This document shows, piece by piece, positions 1 to 7,728 of a DNA stretch of 16,370 bases; position 1 is the stretch's first letter; every line of letters begins with the position of its first letter. The DNA is from an uncultured Prochlorococcus sp. (lineage in GTDB: Bacteria > Cyanobacteriota > Cyanobacteriia > PCC-6307 > Cyanobiaceae): the NCBI GenBank assembly GCA_902600395.1, contig CACKJL010000023.1, positions 1 to 16,370 of the forward strand, written 5' to 3'. Below the pieces are notes generated by a model. That model did not search any database, was not told where the DNA came from, and was given only the letters and a program-made list of their open reading frames with translations. The position numbers and the translations under genes are program-made.

Positions 1-1469
1 TTTTTATCAGGAAGAGCCAACCAAGCATATTGATTATTTCCCAAATCATTTACGCTATTAATTCCATTCCCTAAAATTGGCATAAATAAAGCTAACTTAA
101 TAATTTTCTTTGTAGAATTTTCATCACTTAACCCACTCGTAATTATCTCAACTTTATTTTTATCTAAATTTTCTTGATAAATTACTTTTTGAGCTTCTAT
201 TCTTATTGCTTTAGACCTATCATTGAATATGCCTGATTGGACTAGAATAGAAGCCATAAGATAAGGACCAATCATTATTAGAATAAATTGATTTTTTAAT
301 TTTTTTGAAAAATTTAAAGATATCCAAGAGATTGAAAATATAATCAAACAAGCGTTTATCAAAGTCAAATGATATTTATCAATACTTATAATTGTTTTAT
401 TAATATTCAAATATAGAAGAAATGTTAAAAGAAAACCAGGTATTAGAGTAAATATAATTTTGTTTAAAAATTCTAAAATTTTATTTTTCCTAGAAAAAAA
501 ATAATTAATTCCAAGGAATGCATTTATTGATGTTAGAGATATTATTTGAAGGGGATAATATGGCGTCTTAGTAGAGAACATACTGAGTAAAATCATTATA
601 AATAGCGGGTATTTAAATAAGAAATAATTGGCTAATTTATTTTCAGTTCTTGTAATTTGTATAAAGCCAATAATCGAGAAAATGCTCCAAGGCAATGTGT
701 TTATTGTAAAATTCCATAAATAATAATAAAAAGGATTTGTAAATACATTATTTTCTGAGAGAGAAACTAGTTTGGAATAAAGACCACTATATATTCCCCA
801 GCCATTAATAGAAATCATTAAAATACTCCAAGTAAAAAAAGGTAAAAAACCAACAAAGGATCCTATCCAAAAATAATTTTGTCTTATTATTTTTGTTTTC
901 CAAAGAAAAGGTGTAATAGCGATTAATGGAATTATTACTAAGTAAGTTTTCATCATTACAGCTAAGCCAATCCACGCTCCAGAAAAAAATAAATAAATAG
1001 CTTTTTTTGACTTATAGTATTTAGTTGATGCAAATATTCCAAGAGTTGTGAGTGAAGCAAAAATTATATCTTGCGTCGCCATATGAAAATAATTTATCCA
1101 TAAAAAAGTTGTAGATAAAATTAGAGGAGAAATTATTGCTAGTGGCCGATTAGTTAAATCTTTATGTAATTCAAAAGTAAACCAAATCATTAGAATACCA
1201 AAAATTAATGATGGGATATAAATTACGAATAAATGTTGCCCAAATAATTTTTGGGAAAAAGCTATGAGAAATTGAACACCGATTGTTCTATCATCTACCA
1301 CCGCTCCCCATTTCATTGGTGTAATCCAATTATTATTTTCTAAAATCCATTTAGCTTGAAGAGCATAAATACCTTCATCGTAAGCTAATAAACTTCTTTC
1401 ACCAAAATAAAATATTATTGGAGCTATAAAATAAAAATTTTTAAAGTAAAAAAATAATTTATTTTTCAA
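1..1469 (-). CDS. ArnT/PMT-family membrane glycosyltransferase, C-terminus beyond window
   Basis: The reading frame is open from 1469 down to base 1 (489 codons), so the C-terminus lies outside the window. The product is a polytopic membrane protein. A first hydrophobic segment (about residues 11-23) is followed by Asp-Glu in the motif YDEGIYA (residues 30-36), where ArnT and protein-mannosyltransferase relatives carry their first-loop acidic catalytic residue. A second acidic site, MATQD, lies after the next helices, and a KTPYYPLQ motif occurs further on, as in the GT83/PMT_2 group. These enzymes move a sugar from an undecaprenyl- or dolichyl-phosphate carrier to an acceptor on the outer face of the membrane; donor and acceptor here are unknown. 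No ATG precedes the YDEG motif in frame after the stop at about 1511, so TTG at 1469 is the likeliest start. It is the last visible gene of the minus-strand pse cluster, 88 bp after pseI, and may have its own promoter (TATACT at 1521-1516, minus strand, no good -35 box). Confidence 0.8.
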   Translation of the reverse strand, partial: MKNKLFFYFKNFYFIAPIIFYFGERSLLAYDEGIYALQAKWILENNNWITPMKWGAVVDDRTIGVQFLIAFSQKLFGQHLFVIYIPSLIFGILMIWFTFELHKDLTNRPLAIISPLILSTTFLWINYFHMATQDIIFASLTTLGIFASTKYYKSKKAIYLFFSGAWIGLAVMMKTYLVIIPLIAITPFLWKTKIIRQNYFWIGSFVGFLPFFTWSILMISINGWGIYSGLYSKLVSLSENNVFTNPFYYYLWNFTINTLPWSIFSIIGFIQITRTENKLANYFLFKYPLFIMILLSMFSTKTPYYPLQIISLTSINAFLGINYFFSRKNKILEFLNKIIFTLIPGFLLTFLLYLNINKTIISIDKYHLTLINACLIIFSISWISLNFSKKLKNQFILIMIGPYLMASILVQSGIFNDRSKAIRIEAQKVIYQENLDKNKVEIITSGLSDENSTKKIIKLALFMPILGNGINSVNDLGNNQYAWLALPDK

Positions 1470-1557
1470 AATTTTATTAGAAAAATTCTTCTTATTGTTT
1501 TTTTAATTATAAATTAGTATAGATAATCTTAAATTTAAGAAACTACAAATTTTAACT

Positions 1558-2607
1558 TTATTTTTCTTCTTTAAAGCATTGCCATGTTACTGGTTCAGCA
1601 TTCTCAACATTTCTTATAAGCTCTTTCCCAATAACATTATCAAAGTATTTTGGATGTAAGCCATATCCAGGTCTTATCCTTCTAATATCGGTTTTTTTTA
1701 AAATATGTCCTTTAGGTAGATTTTTTATAAAGTAGATGGATCTTCTGAATTTCCTATTTTCTTTTTCTGCATCGGGCCTTTTAAGATAATTTGTTTTCGA
1801 AGCTTCATATGATAGTTTACATTCATTTACCAAAGATTTAAGTTGGCTTGGATTTATTGAAAAAGTAGAATCAGGTCCACAATCCTTTTCATCTAATTTA
1901 AAATGCTTTTCAATAGCTGATGCGCCTAGTGCCGTTGCTAATGACGCAGCTAAATTTGATACTGTATGGTCAGATAATCCAATTTCAATATTAAACTTTT
2001 CCCTTAGGAAATTTATATCACCAAGTTGATAGTCCAATATGTCAGCTGGGTATTTACTAATACAATGAAAAATGAGAATTTCATTATTTCCTTGTTCCTT
2101 ACAACAGTTAATTGCGTCTTTAATTTCATCAATATTAGCCATCCCTGTTGAAATAAACATTGGCTTTTTTTTTGATGCAGCGTATCTTATTAAAGGAAGA
2201 TCTGTGATTTCAAATGATGCAATCTTATAAGCAGGAGTGTTCAAGCTTTCTAAAAGGTCAACAGCACTTTCATCAAAAGGAGTAGAAAATAAAGTAATTC
2301 CTATTGATTTTGCAAAGGCAAATAATTCCTCATGCCATTCGAAAGGTGTATAGGCTTCTTCATATAGTTGATATAAACTATAACCTTTCCAAAGACCTTC
2401 ATTTATTAAAAAATCTTTCTTATTGGAATTCAATGTCATAGTATCAGGAGTATAACTTTGAATTTTTACTGCATTTGCTCCTGATTCCTTTGCAGCTTTT
2501 ATTGAGGATTTGGCACGCTTAATATCCCCTCCATGATTTGCAGATAATTCTGCAACGATATATGGTTTGAAACCTTTCCCTATTTTTTGACCATCAATTT
2601 CAAACAT
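1558..2607 (-). CDS. pseI: Pseudaminic acid synthase-type nonulosonate synthase (NeuB family)
   Basis: Predicted to condense phosphoenolpyruvate with a 2,4-diacetamido-2,4,6-trideoxy hexose to form a nine-carbon nonulosonic acid in the cytoplasm. The 349 residues match the family length. The NeuB catalytic barrel (about 15-280) opens with AELSANHGG (19-27) and has the metal-binding His candidates in LSDHT (His214) and EKHF (His236), followed by GPDSTFS (244-250). The C-terminal SAF/antifreeze-like domain (about 288-345) has RRSIYF and RPGYGLHP. FEITDLPLI (132-140) and TPFEW resemble PseI more than sialic or legionaminic acid synthases, and the PseB/PseC genes in the same cluster support that choice. 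The ATG at 2607 lies 7 bp after the stop of the upstream acetyltransferase, so the two are probably co-transcribed. PseI against LegI is inferred from motifs and neighbours, not from a tree. Confidence 0.9.
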   Translation of the reverse strand: MFEIDGQKIGKGFKPYIVAELSANHGGDIKRAKSSIKAAKESGANAVKIQSYTPDTMTLNSNKKDFLINEGLWKGYSLYQLYEEAYTPFEWHEELFAFAKSIGITLFSTPFDESAVDLLESLNTPAYKIASFEITDLPLIRYAASKKKPMFISTGMANIDEIKDAINCCKEQGNNEILIFHCISKYPADILDYQLGDINFLREKFNIEIGLSDHTVSNLAASLATALGASAIEKHFKLDEKDCGPDSTFSINPSQLKSLVNECKLSYEASKTNYLKRPDAEKENRKFRRSIYFIKNLPKGHILKKTDIRRIRPGYGLHPKYFDNVIGKELIRNVENAEPVTWQCFKEEK

Positions 2608-2614
2608 AAATTCT

Positions 2615-3478
2615 TTAACTTCTTATGATTTTATATGAAACTTGTAGTGGAATATAGCCAAGAGAACTAACTATATCTTTTAATAGTCTATTATTTGGAG
2701 AAACATTAATAAAAAAATAATTAGGTATTTCTGATGGAATTCCTTTTTTTGGAGAAAAGTTATCTAATATGAAATCTAAAATTTCCTTTATTATTTCTTT
2801 TGTGGGCTCATTAGTATTAATTCCAATTGAATTATCATCTTTTATATAAAATGTACCTATTGCTTTTCCATTTAAAGACAAAATATACCAATATAAATAA
2901 GGATTTTTTTCTACAAATTTTTTATGGTTTTTGAAATCTGGCAAAACTTCATGGCTTATACTGTAATTTCGCTTTTTCAATAAATCATATAGGGTCAAAG
3001 CATCTTTACTATCTACCTTTTTAAAGATTAATTTATTTTTTAATTCCATATAAATGGTTCCTTGAACTTTTTTAGTAACTAAAAATCCAGCAGAATTGAA
3101 TAATTGAAGACTAATAATATTATCCTCTTTAATTTTGGCGATTAAAATGCAACTTTTATTTTTTAGATAAGTTTTTATAGCATTAATTAATAATTTTTTC
3201 CCGTATCCTTTACCTCTTTCATCTGGATTTATATTAATTGAAGTCTCTGAAATATTTTTTTTCTTATCAAATTCGAATCTACATACACCTATTTTGATTC
3301 CATTATATTCTCCAATATAGAAATTTTTATTTGGACTTTTGATTGATTCTTTGAACCATTTTTCATGTTCTTCTAGAGTTATTTTCTTTGTTCCGAAAGA
3401 CATTTTTCTACTTTCATAATTATTTCTCCATTCGAATAAATCTTTTGAATCTTTTTGATTTATATTTCTTATTTTCAT
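2615..3478 (-). CDS. Tandem GNAT-type N-acetyltransferase, PseH-like N-terminal half
   Basis: The N-terminal half (about 1-148) is a GNAT domain. It has the PseH-like opening FEWRNN (15-20), EEHEKWF (36-42), the acetyl-CoA loop RGKGYG (88-93), and a closing LQLFNSAGF (124-132). In PseH this domain acetylates N4 of UDP-4-amino-4,6-dideoxy-AltNAc, and its place beside pseI makes that the likeliest role. The second half (about 150-287) has a weaker GNAT outline (WYIL...GKAIGTFYI, then a helix and SSLGY near the end). It has no intact Q/RxxGxG loop that I can see, so it may be structural or may use another substrate. PseH proteins are usually single-domain, about 150-200 residues. Translation probably starts at ATG 3478, preceded by a weak GAAG. 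A 116-bp AT-rich gap separates it from the upstream fusion gene, without a convincing promoter or terminator. The symbol is left blank because of the double-domain layout. Confidence 0.75.
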   Translation of the reverse strand: MKIRNINQKDSKDLFEWRNNYESRKMSFGTKKITLEEHEKWFKESIKSPNKNFYIGEYNGIKIGVCRFEFDKKKNISETSININPDERGKGYGKKLLINAIKTYLKNKSCILIAKIKEDNIISLQLFNSAGFLVTKKVQGTIYMELKNKLIFKKVDSKDALTLYDLLKKRNYSISHEVLPDFKNHKKFVEKNPYLYWYILSLNGKAIGTFYIKDDNSIGINTNEPTKEIIKEILDFILDNFSPKKGIPSEIPNYFFINVSPNNRLLKDIVSSLGYIPLQVSYKIIRS

Positions 3479-3594
3479 TATTATTTCTTCAATAAATTTT
3501 AAAAAAATTATTTTTGGTAAATAGAATTTTAAAATTTGATTTTAATTTAACCATATTAAGAATTAATTTGAAAAATTTTTTTTTTATTAGGAAA

Positions 3595-5652
3595 TTAATT
3601 AAGCCTTTCGAAACCTATATGACTCAAGGGATATTTAAGCATTTCATTAATATTGTATCCATTTTCACATTTTGAAATTAGTTTAAAAACATCATCCAAA
3701 CAATTTGCATACCTTTCAAATACCTTTGAATTATGCGCTGTACTTAAATAGCATGTAGTCGAAGCAAGAAAACCTTTCTTTAACATCTCTTGAGTTATTA
3801 GATTTTTATATTCTCTATTATTTGTACTTTTAAAGTTAAACCCACTTAAAGCCTTTATTCCATTAATTTCTATTTTTAAGTTATGTTTGGCTGCTAAATC
3901 TGACCAAATATTCCTTAATTTTTCACCTTTCAAAGTAATTTGCTCCCAACTTCTTTCTTTTTCCATTATTTCTAATGTTTTTAAGGCTGCAGAAGGACCG
4001 ATCCTTTCAGTCCAAAAAGTACTACTAATAAATGTACTTTGAGCAGACTCCATAACTGATGATCTGCCAATTACGGATGTTATAGCATAACCATTGCCTA
4101 GGGCTTTACCAAAAATAGCTATGTCCGGAGATACTCCATATTTTTTATGAATTCCTCCAAAAGTCTCTCTAAAGCCTGAAGTGCATTCATCAAAAATAAG
4201 AATTATTTTTTCCTTATCACAAATTTCTCTTACAGCTTCTAAAAAACCAATTTTCGGAGGAGTTGATCTCTCAACTTCCATTTTTATAGCAGCAAGTTTA
4301 TTATTTTTGACTATATTTTTTAATTGCTCTAGATTATTAAAACTGAATGGCTTTACGCTATCTTTCAGAGATTTAGGGACACCATTTGGCTCTAACCCTG
4401 AAAGAAGATGTTCCTCTAAACCATTTTTATTGTTTAAATTTGTCGCTAGATACCAATCATGCCAACCATGATAACCGCATATTGCAATTGTATCTCTTCC
4501 TGCTGCTGCCCTTGCAATCCTTATGCTAATTGCATTGGCTTCTCCTCCTGTTCGCGCAAATTTGACCATTTCAGCCCAAGGATGCAATTCAATTAGTTTT
4601 TCTGCTAATAAGACTTCTTCAACACAATTTAAACTACTCAAGTTGCCTTGTCTTAAGGTCTTCATTACTGCTTTATCTATCTGAGGATGGGAATATCCAA
4701 GCGAATTTGTTCCTACTCCCATCAAGGCCATATCAGTATATTTAATTTTATTTAAATCCCATAAATTTACCCCCTTAGTTTTCAAAAAATAAGCGGGCCA
4801 TTTTTCAGGCAAAAACATTTCTGGTCTTTTAGATAAAAGCATATTGCCACCGGGTATAATTTTTTTTGCTCTTTTCCACATTTTGTTGTTTTGATCCATA
4901 AGAGCTCCTTCATTTCTTTCGAATTTTGAGTTTATCTTAACTAGTTCAGGATTTTCATTAAGAATAGTAATTAAATCATGCCATTTTGAATTATCACCAA
5001 AATTAAAATCTCTTATTATCTTTCTTACAAGAACTAAATCCTCGGGTTCGTCAACAGTTAACCTTAAGTTCGAATAGTTTTTAGGATATTTAATTGAACC
5101 TATCTTAAAGTCACCTGATTCTCTTATCCAGGGTGTGACATGTTCTCTTTTTTTTAAATCGTGGCAATTATGATGCGCTGAACTTAGGGATTCTCTTGTA
5201 AATATTTCTAGGTCTAATCCATCAGGCAGCGTTGGTGGAAAACAATTTGATAAATAATCTACCTTTTGATTTAAAAATTCATTTATTAAATCTTCAATAA
5301 GAAATTGGTCTATAAAAGGACAATCAGCAGTAACTCTAATGAATACATTTGCATCGGTAACTTTTGAAGCTTCAAAAAATCTACCTAAAACATCATCCTC
5401 ATTCCCTCTGACTATATTTAAATTTAATTCTTTGCCTTTTTCATACAAAGGATCATCCATGGAATTATTTGTAGTGGCCAAAATAATTTCATTAACTAAA
5501 GAACTTTTTTTTAATCTTGTAACTAAAAATTCAAATAATGATTTTTCATTCAATTTTGCCAAAACTTTACTTGGCAATCTTGTCGAATTCATTCTTGCTT
5601 GAATAATTATGGCAAACTTATTTTGCATTAAATTTTTTATCTGATTTTCCAT
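3595..5652 (-). CDS. Fused SpsF/PseF-type cytidylyltransferase and class-III (GSA-aminomutase-like) aminotransferase
   Basis: One 685-residue frame holds two enzymes. Residues about 10-240 are an SpsF/COG1861-type nucleotidyltransferase: IIIQARMNSTRLP (15-27), VTADCPF (107-113) with the metal-site Asp, and LTVDEPEDL (198-206). In pse clusters this family supplies the CMP-transfer (PseF) step. Residues about 258-680 are a fold-type I, class-III PLP enzyme related to glutamate-1-semialdehyde aminomutase: PGGN, GGEANAISIRIARA (369-382), GYHGWHD (393-399), FDECTSGFR (487-495) with the cofactor Asp488, and FGKALGNG (514-521) with the Schiff-base Lys516. Both catalytic sets look intact, and the join at about 240-258 contains no stop. 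The aminotransferase substrate is unknown; sugar clusters carry such domains that are not heme enzymes, so a hemL label would mislead. The start overlaps the upstream reductase by 16 bp; an alternative ATG at 5628 would remove eight residues and leave the SpsF motif near the N-terminus. Confidence 0.88.
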   Translation of the reverse strand: MENQIKNLMQNKFAIIIQARMNSTRLPSKVLAKLNEKSLFEFLVTRLKKSSLVNEIILATTNNSMDDPLYEKGKELNLNIVRGNEDDVLGRFFEASKVTDANVFIRVTADCPFIDQFLIEDLINEFLNQKVDYLSNCFPPTLPDGLDLEIFTRESLSSAHHNCHDLKKREHVTPWIRESGDFKIGSIKYPKNYSNLRLTVDEPEDLVLVRKIIRDFNFGDNSKWHDLITILNENPELVKINSKFERNEGALMDQNNKMWKRAKKIIPGGNMLLSKRPEMFLPEKWPAYFLKTKGVNLWDLNKIKYTDMALMGVGTNSLGYSHPQIDKAVMKTLRQGNLSSLNCVEEVLLAEKLIELHPWAEMVKFARTGGEANAISIRIARAAAGRDTIAICGYHGWHDWYLATNLNNKNGLEEHLLSGLEPNGVPKSLKDSVKPFSFNNLEQLKNIVKNNKLAAIKMEVERSTPPKIGFLEAVREICDKEKIILIFDECTSGFRETFGGIHKKYGVSPDIAIFGKALGNGYAITSVIGRSSVMESAQSTFISSTFWTERIGPSAALKTLEIMEKERSWEQITLKGEKLRNIWSDLAAKHNLKIEINGIKALSGFNFKSTNNREYKNLITQEMLKKGFLASTTCYLSTAHNSKVFERYANCLDDVFKLISKCENGYNINEMLKYPLSHIGFERLN

Positions 5653-6533
5653 TTTCTTGGATCAATATCTTCTTCTATATCCCATTTGAATAGTCTAAAG
5701 TCTAATTTATTAATTATACTTTTTTTACAATTCCAACTTTCATAAATTGCTGTAAATTCTGAAATGCTAGTAACTCCAAAAAGTACTAATTCAGCAAAAT
5801 TTAAACCTTTAATAAATGATATTGCTGCATCCATAAGACTTACATTTTTTGATAATAGTTCTTTTTCATAAAAAATATGATGATTTAAAAAAGACTTATT
5901 AATATGCTTCGGCCATTTTTTTGAAACTTGAAGAAGAAGCCCTTGCAGAAATATGCTTCTTATATGAATTGATATATTTTTCTCCAAAAGTTTATTTATA
6001 AAGGAATCTTTTAATAATCTCTGATCATAAATAGAAATAGGCATTTGAATAACTTCTATTTCATTCAAAGGTATATTTTCTAAATCAGACTCTTCATATA
6101 TTGATATACCTACTCTATTAATTTTTCCTTGGGATTTTAATCTATGAAGCCAGTTTATAAGCAAATGGTTATTGTGTTTTTTCATATCATTAGAATCATG
6201 AATTAAGAAAGAATCGATATTATTTGTTTTTAATCTTTTGAGAGTTTTTTCAAAATTATTTTCTAATTTATTTATATCTTCTTCTGTAAAGGAATTTTTA
6301 ACTCCAGAATTAAACTTTGTTATGAATTTTATATTCTGATTATTTATTAATTTGTTTCCTAAAATTATTTCTGAATTCCCATAGGCATTTGCAGTATCAA
6401 AATAAAAGATATTATTATTCAACGCACTTTCGATTATTAAGTCAATTTGATTATCTTTTAGCCTACCCATTTGGTTTGTAACACCGTAATGCATACCAAA
6501 TTGAGCAGTACCTAGACATAATTTTGGTCTCAT
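5637..6533 (-). CDS. Aldo/keto reductase of the nonulosonate cluster
   Basis: A 298-residue NAD(P)H-dependent oxidoreductase of the aldo/keto reductase superfamily. The family's catalytic tetrad is visible: Asp46 in FDTANAYG, Tyr51 in the same motif, Lys73 in FITKF, and His112 in FLIHDSN. The opening LCLGTAQFG (5-13) is typical of the subgroup found in surface-sugar clusters, and the C-terminal part has LVLFGVTS, as in the cofactor-binding end of the barrel. Its start lies 1 bp past the pseC stop (TAATATG arrangement), and its end overlaps the fusion gene by 16 bp, so it is very likely co-expressed with both. No standard pseudaminate step needs such a reductase. It may reduce a keto sugar intermediate or work with the aminotransferase domain next door; this is inference. 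Family assignment is firm, the substrate is unknown. Confidence 0.88.
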   Translation of the reverse strand: MRPKLCLGTAQFGMHYGVTNQMGRLKDNQIDLIIESALNNNIFYFDTANAYGNSEIILGNKLINNQNIKFITKFNSGVKNSFTEEDINKLENNFEKTLKRLKTNNIDSFLIHDSNDMKKHNNHLLINWLHRLKSQGKINRVGISIYEESDLENIPLNEIEVIQMPISIYDQRLLKDSFINKLLEKNISIHIRSIFLQGLLLQVSKKWPKHINKSFLNHHIFYEKELLSKNVSLMDAAISFIKGLNFAELVLFGVTSISEFTAIYESWNCKKSIINKLDFRLFKWDIEEDIDPRKWKIR

Positions 6534-6534
6534 A

Positions 6535-7728
6535 TTACTTTATTAATTCTTTAAGTATCTGAACTATTTTCTTTAGGTTATAGTCAGTTAACTCAGGATA
6601 TAGAGGTAAAGAAAATGACCTAGATGCATATTCTTCTGCTTTTGGAAAATCCCCTTTTTTAAATCCAAATTCTTTGTAAAAAGGTTGAAGATGTACTGGG
6701 GAATAATGAAGTTGAACACCGATGCCATTTTTTCTCATACCTGCAAAGACTTTTTGATGAATTTGTTTATCATCTAGCTTTATAACTGCCAAATGAAATG
6801 ATGAATAAACACTTTCAGGTACTTCAATTAATTTTAAAGGTAAATTTTTTAAAAATTCCTTATATTTTTTGTGGATAATATTTCTTCTATCTACAATCTT
6901 TTCAAGTCTTTTTAATTGGCTTAAACCTAAAGCGGCTTGCATCTCATTCATTCTGTAATTAAATCCTAAACCTTGCATTTCATATCTCCATTGGCCTGGA
7001 ATATTTTCTTTAAATCTATTACGATCTTTGATAATGCAATGAGAACGTAAATCCTGCATTTTTTGAGCATATTTTTTATTATTAGTTACAGCCACCCCTC
7101 CCTCACCGGTTGTAATTATTTTTACAGGATGAAAGCTGAATATTGAAATATCACTATATTTGCAATTTCCTACAGGCTGATTTTCATATTTACCGCCTAA
7201 GGCATGACTAGCGTCTTCAATTATTGAAAACCCATATTCTTCTGAGAGTTTATATATTGCTTTCATATCGCAACTACTTCCCCCTAAATGAACTGGAATA
7301 ATAATTTTTGGTAATTTGTTTTCTAGTTTTGCTTTTTTAAGTTTTTTTTCTAAGTCTTTTATTGAAATAAGAGATGAGTTTTGATCTATATCAACAAAAT
7401 CTATTTTGGCACCACAATAAATACCACAATTCGCTGATGCTACAAAGGTTATAGGGGAGGTCCATAAATAATCTCCTTTCTTAAGACCTAATGCTAAACA
7501 TGCTATGTGTAGAGCACTTGTCGCGCTATTCACTGCAATTGCATACTTTGAATTTACTTTTATAGAGACACCTGTTTCAAAATCTTCTAATACATTCCCT
7601 TGAGTAAGAAACTCAGATTTTAAAACTTTTACAACAGCCTTAATATCATCCCTAGTAATATTTTGCCGGCCGTAAGGAATATATTTTGAGTTTTTATAAA
7701 AATTTTTAAAAAGGTTTAAATTTTTCAT
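6535..7728 (-). CDS. pseC: UDP-4-keto-6-deoxy-AltNAc C4 aminotransferase, PseC type
   Basis: A DegT/DnrJ/EryC1-family, PLP-dependent sugar aminotransferase of 397 residues, in the usual PseC range. Visible motifs are YGRQNIT near the N-terminus, NSATSALHIA (67-76), SPITFVASAN (91-100), EDASHALGG (171-179) with the cofactor-binding Asp, and SFHPVKIITTGEGG (198-211) with the Schiff-base Lys203. The SFHPVK...TTGEGG string is characteristic of PseC. It is predicted to transfer an amino group from glutamate to the 4-keto sugar made by PseB, giving UDP-4-amino-4,6-dideoxy-beta-L-AltNAc. Its ATG lies inside the end of pseB (23-bp overlap), which indicates translational coupling. The match and the neighbour pseB make this one of the safest calls in the window. 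Confidence 0.92.
   Translation of the reverse strand: MKNLNLFKNFYKNSKYIPYGRQNITRDDIKAVVKVLKSEFLTQGNVLEDFETGVSIKVNSKYAIAVNSATSALHIACLALGLKKGDYLWTSPITFVASANCGIYCGAKIDFVDIDQNSSLISIKDLEKKLKKAKLENKLPKIIIPVHLGGSSCDMKAIYKLSEEYGFSIIEDASHALGGKYENQPVGNCKYSDISIFSFHPVKIITTGEGGVAVTNNKKYAQKMQDLRSHCIIKDRNRFKENIPGQWRYEMQGLGFNYRMNEMQAALGLSQLKRLEKIVDRRNIIHKKYKEFLKNLPLKLIEVPESVYSSFHLAVIKLDDKQIHQKVFAGMRKNGIGVQLHYSPVHLQPFYKEFGFKKGDFPKAEEYASRSFSLPLYPELTDYNLKKIVQILKELIK

Noticed and set aside
3479..3594. Promoter or terminator in the gap between the fusion gene and the acetyltransferase
   Set aside because: A TAATAT hexamer and a T-rich stretch exist, but there is no -35 partner and no GC-containing stem; in this AT-rich background they are expected by chance.
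4181..4471. Plus-strand open frame of 96 codons
   Set aside because: It lies wholly antisense to the aminotransferase half of the fusion gene, whose protein motifs are clear, and its own translation shows no family features.
3595..4880. Heme biosynthesis hemL (glutamate-1-semialdehyde aminomutase)
   Set aside because: The domain is fused to a cytidylyltransferase and sits in a sugar cluster; its motifs are class-III PLP in general, and nothing else here concerns heme.
5339..5602. Plus-strand open frame of 87 codons
   Set aside because: It is antisense to the cytidylyltransferase domain; no start context and no recognisable motif.
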